Part shown: positions 16,886 to 22,549 of the stretch, one piece after another | Numbering within the stretch: the first letter of the stretch is position 1 | Layout: each line of letters starts with the position of its first letter | From: NORP240 sp942492445 | Lineage (GTDB): Bacteria; Pseudomonadota; Gammaproteobacteria; Pseudomonadales; Pseudohongiellaceae | DNA length: 22,549 nt | NCBI GenBank assembly: GCA_942492445.1 | Contig: CALOEW010000061.1 | Coordinates: 1-22,549 of the forward strand | Direction of reading: 5' to 3' | Program-made: the position numbers and the translations under genes | The notes under the pieces: generated by a model | What the model was told of the DNA's origin: nothing | The model's input: only the letters and a program-made list of their open reading frames with translations | Database searches by the model: none

Positions 16886-17899
16886 CTACAGAAAAGAGGT
16901 CACACGATCAATGGTCCAGAAAGCAGCGACTCCACCAATGGCATAAGGTGTGGCTTTTTCAAGGGTCAGGGCAGTCACACCATGCAACCTGTGCAGGCCT
17001 GCAAGCAGCACCGACACGACCAATACAAACAAGACCTGCCCGGTTTCCACACCGATATTGAACATCAACAAGGCCAGCGGTACTGCGTTTTGCGGGACGC
17101 CTATCTCGTACAGCGCACCGGCAAAACCCAGGCCATGAACCAACCCGAAGGTAAAGGCGATCAACCACGGATAGCGTTCAGACAGGGTCAAAAGCCCCGC
17201 GTTCTTGCGTACCACTTCAACCGCCAGAAACATGATGCTCAACGAGATAACCGCCTCGGTGGGCACCTGCGGAATATGTATCAGGCCCAGGGTCGCCAGC
17301 GCCAGCGTAAGACTGTGCGCCAGGGTAAAAGCGGTCACGGTTTTCAGTAACGGCCAGATGCCGGTAACAATCAGCAGCAGGGTTAACAGGAACAAAAGAT
17401 GATCGTAACCTTCCAGAATATGAATAGTTCCCATCTGCCAGTACGAAACGGCAAGATCGCTGTTGGTGACCTCCTCCGGAATGGTGAAAGTGCTTTTATT
17501 TGAGCGAAGGATCGCCGAGTGTTCGGTTCCGTCCAGAAGATTGACCTGTACCACCACATCCGCCGGCACAGCGCTGAGCCCGTCTACCCCGAGAGTGGCG
17601 CCATTGAGCCGAAACCCCGCCGTGGAAAAAGAGTTGGTTTCAATCATGGCGCCTGGTACACGGTGACTTGATCCGGGGCCCATGGGTCTGAAAAACTCCG
17701 GTAACACCGGCGTTAGCGCCAATACCTGGTCTCCCATCGTTGGTGCTTTCCAATTCACATCCACCCAGCCACCTTCGCGCTCTGTCACTTCAAGCAACGC
17801 CGGACGGAATTCATCGGCGGGCAATACAAGTGAAAATGCCATCAGAACCGGAAACAGGCAAACGGCCATCTTGAGGCTCAATTTCAGACCCATGGTCAT
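16886..17899 (-). CDS. HupE/UreJ-2 family membrane protein, 337 aa
   Basis: A signal-type N-terminus (MAVCLFPVLMAFSLVLPA) is followed by a periplasmic beta-rich part (residues 30-150) and about seven membrane helices. The membrane part carries the family motifs IHILEGYDHLLFLL (His160, His167), TVTAFTLAHSLTLALA (His195) and FGLVHGLGFAGAL (His255), conserved histidines thought to handle metal ions such as nickel or cobalt in HupE/UreJ proteins. No hydrogenase or urease genes are near, so the metal link is open. The first ATG (TAATG) overlaps the stop of the PpiC-like gene by one base; a second ATG two codons later is possible. The pair is translationally coupled. Confidence 0.9.
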   Translation of the reverse strand: MTMGLKLSLKMAVCLFPVLMAFSLVLPADEFRPALLEVTEREGGWVDVNWKAPTMGDQVLALTPVLPEFFRPMGPGSSHRVPGAMIETNSFSTAGFRLNGATLGVDGLSAVPADVVVQVNLLDGTEHSAILRSNKSTFTIPEEVTNSDLAVSYWQMGTIHILEGYDHLLFLLTLLLIVTGIWPLLKTVTAFTLAHSLTLALATLGLIHIPQVPTEAVISLSIMFLAVEVVRKNAGLLTLSERYPWLIAFTFGLVHGLGFAGALYEIGVPQNAVPLALLMFNIGVETGQVLFVLVVSVLLAGLHRLHGVTALTLEKATPYAIGGVAAFWTIDRVTSFL

Positions 17900-18783
17900 T
17901 ATGATTCAGGGGTCAATAAAAGACGTTCTGCGGGTATTTCATCAATGACAATTTCGTAGCGGTTTTTCAGGTTTTGGAGAAAATCTGCGTTGAATTGCTC
18001 ACGCTTCGCCAGTTGCCAATCCCGGAGCACTTCTGCCTGTACATTCTCAAAAACAGCTGGAGGGGCCACCTGACGATCGTAAACATAGACCAGGTGTACA
18101 CCGTAACCAGACAGAACCGGCCCAAACCATTTCCCTGTGTCCAGTGCCATCACCGCATCGGCAAACCCGCTTCCCATTTGTCTTGCAACGGCCAATTGGT
18201 CGGCCGACTGGAAGTAACTCTGTATCATGTTCCGGTCGCCGGCCTGCAGTGTCAGTGCATCGGGCACACCGGCTGCCTGAAGTTCCAGCAATAATTTTGC
18301 TGCATCATCCAGGGTGGTATCTTCACGGATATCCGGGTCGAGAAAGACCTGCGTGAACGTAATGCGGTCGGACTGTCGATATTGCGCTTCATTCTGTTTG
18401 AAATACTGCTCAAGCTCGCCTTCCTCCGGCGGCACCATCATCGCCAGGTCGCCGGTCAGAAACTCCAGTTTTTGCGCCATGCGCCGGCGTGTGATGGGGT
18501 CGTCCTCGTTCAGGCCCATCGCAACGGCTTGCCGGTAAAGAACATCCTCTCTTATGTATGACTGGATCAGACCGTCAATTTCCTGTTGTGTCGGTGACCG
18601 GTTCCAGCGGCTTTCCCACTCGGAAATAAACGCATTGATACGATCGGAATCGACGTGTACCAGGGTGTCCCGAAAATCTTCTTCGGGCGTCCCAAAAAGG
18701 GCATAAGCGCCGTATATACCGGCACCGACAATCAAAAACTGTATCAGGGGCTCGGTAAAAATCCGGGCAAATTTATTGCTCAC
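17899..18783 (-). CDS. Membrane-anchored PpiC/SurA-like parvulin protein, 294 aa
   Basis: One N-terminal membrane helix (LIQFLIVGAGIYGAYALF) anchors a periplasmic body. Residues 60-125 hold the chaperone-like helices seen in SurA/PpiD-type proteins (QQEIDGLIQSYIREDVLYRQ). The parvulin domain (about 135-245) ends with WFGPVLSGYGVHLVYVYDR, but the usual GGDLG-type segment is replaced by QMGSGFADAV, so isomerase activity may be weak or lost. The start is GTG 18783 with AGGAA seven bases upstream. Coupled to HupE/UreJ, it may help fold that protein's periplasmic domain or a secreted partner. Confidence 0.85.
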   Translation of the reverse strand: MSNKFARIFTEPLIQFLIVGAGIYGAYALFGTPEEDFRDTLVHVDSDRINAFISEWESRWNRSPTQQEIDGLIQSYIREDVLYRQAVAMGLNEDDPITRRRMAQKLEFLTGDLAMMVPPEEGELEQYFKQNEAQYRQSDRITFTQVFLDPDIREDTTLDDAAKLLLELQAAGVPDALTLQAGDRNMIQSYFQSADQLAVARQMGSGFADAVMALDTGKWFGPVLSGYGVHLVYVYDRQVAPPAVFENVQAEVLRDWQLAKREQFNADFLQNLKNRYEIVIDEIPAERLLLTPES

Positions 18784-18961
18784 TTATAATTCCTGCACAT
18801 TGAGTATTTCGAGTTTCTGAAACGAAGAGAGAAGACACGCTGTGCCTGCTCACTATTCGTGTATCCGTTAAAAATGCTCCGGGTTAGCCTGGCCGGTATA
18901 CTCACTGGCTACCGGAAGCACAAAAATCGTCGTAAATGTTACCAGATTCGAACAGAGCCTT

Positions 18962-21472
18962 ATGCCCATAAAATTAAAAACCCTTCTTTCCCCGGTTGTT
19001 CTCATACTTGCGCTGTTTGCTGCATTTTCCGCCCATGCCAAAGGCCCACTGGGACACTTCAACCCTGACCAGGACTTGTTTCTCCCTCAATTCGACAGCA
19101 AGACTGACGTGGATGATGTCCTGTCCGTCGCCGGTGTCGCGACGATGTTGAGCGACCCACGGTTCGCAGAGGTGAGCTATCACGCGGTGGCAGGGGCGTA
19201 TGGCATTCAGGAGGGTTTGTACGTCCCATCGCCCCGGCTTTTCAACCTGGCTTTTGGCGACAACTGGTCAGATGCCCACAACAACCGGGTACAGGCGCTG
19301 GCAGTGGTCAGCAAACTGGTTTCGGCCAGCCTTGAGCGTGGCGGGCACGTGTGGGTCGCGGAGGCCGGGCAATCCGACTTCACGGCTGACTGGCTGGTGC
19401 TTGTGCGGGATCAGGACTTTTCCCTGAACACCAAAATGCAGGTTCACGTCGTGCAGCATTCTGACTGGAATGAGTCTTCTGCTTCACCTGAAAAACTCGC
19501 CTACGTTAAGCGGCATACGGACTATCAGAAAATTGCCGATGGCAATGTGCCGGATAACGGCACGCCCGGTCTGACAACAGAATCAGATACTGCCTGGGAA
19601 TGGGTTCCCGGCTCTGCGCAAAATGGAGAAATCTGGAACCTGGCCAGGGCCATTGCTATGGAGTACAACGGCCGGGAAGGGCGCTATAACAACTCGGCCA
19701 TTGCTGCTGGCGGGATGGATTTTTCCGACGTCTCTGAAAGTTGCTGGATTTTCGGCTTCGAGGGGATTCGGGATGTCGAGGCCTTTTTCATCGAGTTCGA
19801 GGCAGACCCCACTGTGTCCTTTCACACGCTCCTGCAGGAGCACTGGGCGCGGGCCGAACAGGAACAGATTTATTTCCGTACCGACGCAGATGCCTTCAGG
19901 CTCAATGGCAAGCTGCCGGAATTTACGCCGGAAGCACGTGCCAGGCGACAGGCGTACAACGAGGAAATCCTGAGACGTCTCGAGGCCATTGATGCTTCCA
20001 GCCTGGAAGGCCAGGACCGAATCAGTTTCAAGTTGTTTCTCTATGAGCGTGAAACTGAGAGAGAATTTTACCAGTACTACGATCATCGTTTCCCCATCCG
20101 CAGCCAGACCGGCTATCACAGCTATTTCGGCCAGGCCCCGGGCAACATGGCTTTCAATACGGTGGGTGATTACGAAAAATACCTGGTCAGCCTGGCAGAT
20201 TTTCCACGCTACAACCGCGAGAACATGGCCCTGTTGCAGGAAGGGATTGCGACCGGTTACACCCAATACTGCCAGTCGATGGAGGGCTACGAGAGCACCA
20301 TTAGCGAATTCATCGTTGATGACCTCGGCCAGAGCGTCTTCTATGCGCCATTTCTCGATTTTCCAACCGCCGTGCCCGGGAACGTTCAGGAAGACCTGTC
20401 GGCGAGGGGAGGGGAACTGATCCAGGAACAGGTCATCCCTGCATACCGCGAATTCTATCGCTTCTTTACCGAAGAGTATCAGCCCAATTGCCGAACTGAA
20501 GTCGGCATCACCAGTCTTGAGGGGGGCGAGGAATATTACAATTACCTGATTCGCTTTTTCACCACCCTGGACATGACCCCCCGTGAGATCCATGAACTGG
20601 GATTAAAAGAGTCCAAACGCATCCGTGCCGAAATGGAAGCCGTGATCAACTCGGTGGGTTTCGAAGGCAGTTTCCAGGATTTCCTCGAATTTTTGCGTAC
20701 GGATGCGCAGTTTTATGCCACGGACTCACAAGACTTGCTGGAAAAGACCGCGTTCATCACCCAGAAAATGGACGGTTTGATGCCCCGCTATTTCGGAACA
20801 CTGGCAAGGAACACCTATGAACTCCGGGCAACCGATGGGCGGGGCGCCTACTACGTCAGCGGTGAGGAGGGTGGTAAAACAGCCGGAATCTATTTTCTGA
20901 ATGTCACGGATCTGAAAGCACAGCCTCTTTACAACCTGGAGGCGTTGAGCCTGCACGAGGCAGTGCCGGGTCATCACCACCAGTCTGCGCTGGCCATGGA
21001 ACTGGACCTGCCCGAGTTTCGTAAAACCCTCTACCACGCGGGTTTTGGTGAAGGTTGGGGGCTGTATGCCGAGAGCCTGGGAAAAGAGGCGGGTTTCTAC
21101 CAGAGCCCTTACAGTGATTTCGGCCGGCTCACCTACGAAATGTGGCGGGCCAACCGGCTGGTGGTGGATACCGGAATGCACGCCTTCGGCTGGTCGCGTC
21201 AACAGGCCATCGATTACCTGATGGAAAGCAGCGCGATGACGCTCACCGAGGTGACTGCCGAGGTGGACAGGTACATCACCTGGCCCGGCCAGGCCCTGGC
21301 CTACAAGATCGGTGAACTGCGTATCAAGGCCTTGCGCGAAAAGGCGGAAGCCACGCTCGGCGCTGATTTCGACATCCGGGCCTTTCACGACGTTATAGTC
21401 GGCAACGGCTCACTGGCTCTCGCTGTGCTTGAAGAAGTTGTTGATGAGTGGCTGGTGGAGCAACAACGGTAG
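18962..21472 (+). CDS. Nucleoside-hydrolase-like domain fused to DUF885 metallopeptidase, 836 aa
   Basis: A signal peptide (residues 1-26, ending AHA) leads into FDSKTDVDDVLSVAGV (Asp45-Asp52), an acid cluster like the DxDxDD calcium site of nucleoside hydrolases. The domain continues through HVWVAEAGQSDF, HVVQHSDWNE and GMDFSDVSESCWIFGF to about residue 276. From about 283 a complete DUF885 domain follows: FHTLLQEHWARAE, EAIDASSLEGQDRISFKLF, the zinc motif LHEAVPGHHH (His665, Glu666, His672) and FGEGWGLYAE (Glu697). DUF885 proteins normally carry their own signal peptide; here it is gone and the two domains are joined in frame. The product should be periplasmic, with peptidase and possible glycosidase functions. 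It has no strong ribosome binding site and diverges from the PpiC-like gene. Confidence 0.85.
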   Translation: MPIKLKTLLSPVVLILALFAAFSAHAKGPLGHFNPDQDLFLPQFDSKTDVDDVLSVAGVATMLSDPRFAEVSYHAVAGAYGIQEGLYVPSPRLFNLAFGDNWSDAHNNRVQALAVVSKLVSASLERGGHVWVAEAGQSDFTADWLVLVRDQDFSLNTKMQVHVVQHSDWNESSASPEKLAYVKRHTDYQKIADGNVPDNGTPGLTTESDTAWEWVPGSAQNGEIWNLARAIAMEYNGREGRYNNSAIAAGGMDFSDVSESCWIFGFEGIRDVEAFFIEFEADPTVSFHTLLQEHWARAEQEQIYFRTDADAFRLNGKLPEFTPEARARRQAYNEEILRRLEAIDASSLEGQDRISFKLFLYERETEREFYQYYDHRFPIRSQTGYHSYFGQAPGNMAFNTVGDYEKYLVSLADFPRYNRENMALLQEGIATGYTQYCQSMEGYESTISEFIVDDLGQSVFYAPFLDFPTAVPGNVQEDLSARGGELIQEQVIPAYREFYRFFTEEYQPNCRTEVGITSLEGGEEYYNYLIRFFTTLDMTPREIHELGLKESKRIRAEMEAVINSVGFEGSFQDFLEFLRTDAQFYATDSQDLLEKTAFITQKMDGLMPRYFGTLARNTYELRATDGRGAYYVSGEEGGKTAGIYFLNVTDLKAQPLYNLEALSLHEAVPGHHHQSALAMELDLPEFRKTLYHAGFGEGWGLYAESLGKEAGFYQSPYSDFGRLTYEMWRANRLVVDTGMHAFGWSRQQAIDYLMESSAMTLTEVTAEVDRYITWPGQALAYKIGELRIKALREKAEATLGADFDIRAFHDVIVGNGSLALAVLEEVVDEWLVEQQR

Positions 21473-21545
21473 TCGGCGACCCTGAGACCCAAAGCTCAAC
21501 AACTACGCTTTACTCCGATCCCAAACCTTGGATAATCTTTGACTT

Positions 21546-22178
21546 ATGAAATCATTTTTTAGCCCTGTCCTTATTTCTGCTCTTTTCACCATTCTTGTGA
21601 CCGGTTCAGCTGTTGCTGGTTTCGAGGAGGGTATAGCAGCCTATCAAGCCAACAACCTGCCATTGGCATACAAAGAGTTTCGCGCAGCGGCTGAAGAAGG
21701 TGATGCCGATTCCCAGTTCAATGTGGGCCTGATGTTTGAGCAAGGTATTGGCGTTGGAAAAGATGAAAAGGAAGCCGTTGCCTGGTATCGAAAATCAGCC
21801 GAGCAGGGAAATTCAGCCGCGCAATACAATTTGGCTGTGCTGTATGAAAACGGTCGTGGCACTGCGGTTGATTTTGCACAGGCTAACGAATGGTATCGCA
21901 AGGCGTCGGCGCAAGGCGATCCACTCGCCATCGGTAACCTGGGAATGCTTTATGTGCGCGGGCAGGGTGTGAAAGTAAATAAAATTGCCGGTGTAGCATT
22001 GCTCCTGGTGTCTGCCACCATGGATAGTTCACCCGAAAATCACGCCAGGCAAAACCTTGCAAGCACTCGCGGTTTAACCACCGACATGATCGCCGAGGCA
22101 CAGACACTCTCCACAAAAATGGGCGGTGGCAGAAACGTGCTCGTGCCGCTTGATTTATACCTGGAAAAACAAAAATAA
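21546..22178 (+). CDS. Periplasmic Sel1-repeat protein, 210 aa
   Basis: A signal peptide (residues 1-24, ending AVA) is followed by about three Sel1/TPR-like repeats: QFNVGLMFEQGIGVGKDEKE with AVAWYRKSAEQG, AAQYNLAVLYENGRGTAVDF with ANEWYRKASAQG, and IGNLGMLYVRGQGVKVNKIA. Such repeats form helical scaffolds for protein contacts. The C-terminal 40 residues are outside the repeats (LTTDMIAEAQTLSTKM). It starts 73 bases after the fused DUF885 gene on the same strand, with no good ribosome binding site at ATG 21546. The partner is unknown. Confidence 0.9.
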   Translation: MKSFFSPVLISALFTILVTGSAVAGFEEGIAAYQANNLPLAYKEFRAAAEEGDADSQFNVGLMFEQGIGVGKDEKEAVAWYRKSAEQGNSAAQYNLAVLYENGRGTAVDFAQANEWYRKASAQGDPLAIGNLGMLYVRGQGVKVNKIAGVALLLVSATMDSSPENHARQNLASTRGLTTDMIAEAQTLSTKMGGGRNVLVPLDLYLEKQK

Positions 22179-22226
22179 AATAGAGGGGTAACCCGGGGGA
22201 GCTGCCTGCAGGCGATATGGGCTGTC

Positions 22227-22256
22227 TTGACATGTCAAGATATGTCCTGATAGTGT
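22227..22256 (+). promoter_or_regulatory. Promoter and palindromic operator of the toxin-antitoxin locus
   Basis: TTGACATGTCAA (22227-22238) is a perfect 12-base palindrome that contains a consensus -35 box TTGACA. A weak -10 (TAGTGT, 22251-22256) follows at 18 bases, and ATG 22263 comes only six bases later, so the message may be leaderless. A second ATGTC half lies at 22242-22246. Ribbon-helix-helix antitoxins commonly bind such short palindromes to repress their own operon. Confidence 0.5.
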
Positions 22257-22262
22257 TTGTGC

Positions 22263-22480
22263 ATGGCAAAAATCAAAATCAGTTCAAAGGTCGAGCAGAG
22301 CGAATGGGAAGCACTGCAATCAATCGCGAGTGAGTCTCAGCAAAAGTATTTTAGGTTTGCTTACTGGAAGCTGTATGGTCGACTATGTCCGCAAGCGCAG
22401 GCTTCGACCTGCCGTTCTTTCTCACCTTAGAACACTCCATGAGCGAAAACGAGGAACTGGGTTACCGTCTTGCCAAATGA
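22263..22480 (+). pseudogene. Broken ribbon-helix-helix antitoxin gene
   Basis: Frame one reads MAKIKISSKVEQSEWEALQS, a typical beta-strand and helix start of a CopG/RHH antitoxin, then turns into a run ending at TAG 22430. Frame two continues SILGLLTGSCMVDYVRKRRL and RPAVLSHL, the second RHH helix, and frame three ends EHSMSENEELGYRLAK at TGA 22480, the usual toxin-binding tail. Removing one A from CAAAAG (about 22344-22349) and one base near 22425-22430 would restore an antitoxin of about 72 residues. As written, only a 55-residue product with the DNA-binding strand but no dimerising second helix could be made. Confidence 0.65.
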
Positions 22481-22549
22481 TGCGGTTCAGTTTCTATCGC
22501 TTGGTGAAGCCATAGCCATTCACGAACGCCTGATCGAAAAATTTGGTGG
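22470..22549 (+). CDS. doc: Doc-type (Fic fold) toxin, N-terminal fragment cut by the window end
   Basis: The frame reads VQFLSLGEAIAIHERLIEKF, the first helix of Doc (death-on-curing) toxins, which usually start with a FLTLxEVLxIHxxQIExFGG pattern. Doc phosphorylates elongation factor Tu and is held by an RHH antitoxin. TTG 22470 overlapping the antitoxin tail is a possible start; the ATG at 22478 is out of frame unless one base is removed. The catalytic HxFxxxNKR motif lies beyond the window, so integrity cannot be judged. Confidence 0.55.
   Translation, partial: MPNDAVQFLSLGEAIAIHERLIEKFG

Noticed and set aside
19583..20593. 336-codon open frame on the minus strand
   Set aside because: It lies wholly inside the fused DUF885 gene, whose motifs are unmistakable; the reverse frame has no recognisable domain and no ribosome binding site.
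1..22549. CRISPR array or insertion sequence
   Set aside because: No regularly spaced repeats, no transposase frame with a DDE or Y1 motif and no terminal inverted repeats were seen.

Overview
The window is chromosomal DNA of a Gram-negative bacterium. A gammaproteobacterium, probably a marine or soil lineage known mainly from environmental genomes, fits best. The support is the family mix (HupE/UreJ next to a PpiC-like protein, DUF885, fasciclin, Sel1), an outer-membrane lipoprotein signal, Shine-Dalgarno motifs and a tRNA-Arg(CCU) with an encoded CCA end. The assignment to group is inference; no marker gene fixes the species.

Left part (1-13,390) is an accessory region. It opens with a 974-residue orphan protein (+ strand), then a broken GHSNG-type alpha/beta hydrolase gene and an AT-richer orphan gene (4091-4717). 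From the other side runs a leftward set of six genes: a COG5526-type lysozyme-like protein (13013-12225), an overlapping lipoprotein, a large protein with an internal duplication and no export signal (11539-9302), a perfect 11-bp hairpin, a PASTA-repeat membrane protein, a coupled 194-residue companion, and a membrane-anchored DUF2235 (Tle1-like) hydrolase. A decayed N-terminal piece of a second DUF2235 gene lies in front of the intact one. Most products look aimed at the cell envelope, which makes this the best candidate for an undescribed system.

Divergent from that set is a regulatory pair: a shortened winged-helix (SARP-type) gene and an ECF-type sigma factor that starts with TTG inside the stop codon of its partner. 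A secreted protein with an EF-hand loop and a fasciclin domain follows behind an AT-rich promoter region and ends at a clear intrinsic terminator.

Right part (15,129-22,178) is ordinary chromosome: isochorismatase-like hydrolase, DUF1697 and DUF3788 proteins, tRNA-Arg, a PpiC-HupE pair, a striking 836-residue in-frame fusion of a nucleoside-hydrolase-like domain with a DUF885 metallopeptidase, and a Sel1-repeat protein. The window ends in a toxin-antitoxin locus whose ribbon-helix-helix antitoxin frame is broken while the start of a Doc-type toxin is still open.

Six apparent frameshifts (hydrolase x2, DUF2235, PASTA, antitoxin x2) are all repaired by removing one base. This common sign raises the possibility of systematic one-base insertions in the sequence rather than six independent gene deaths.
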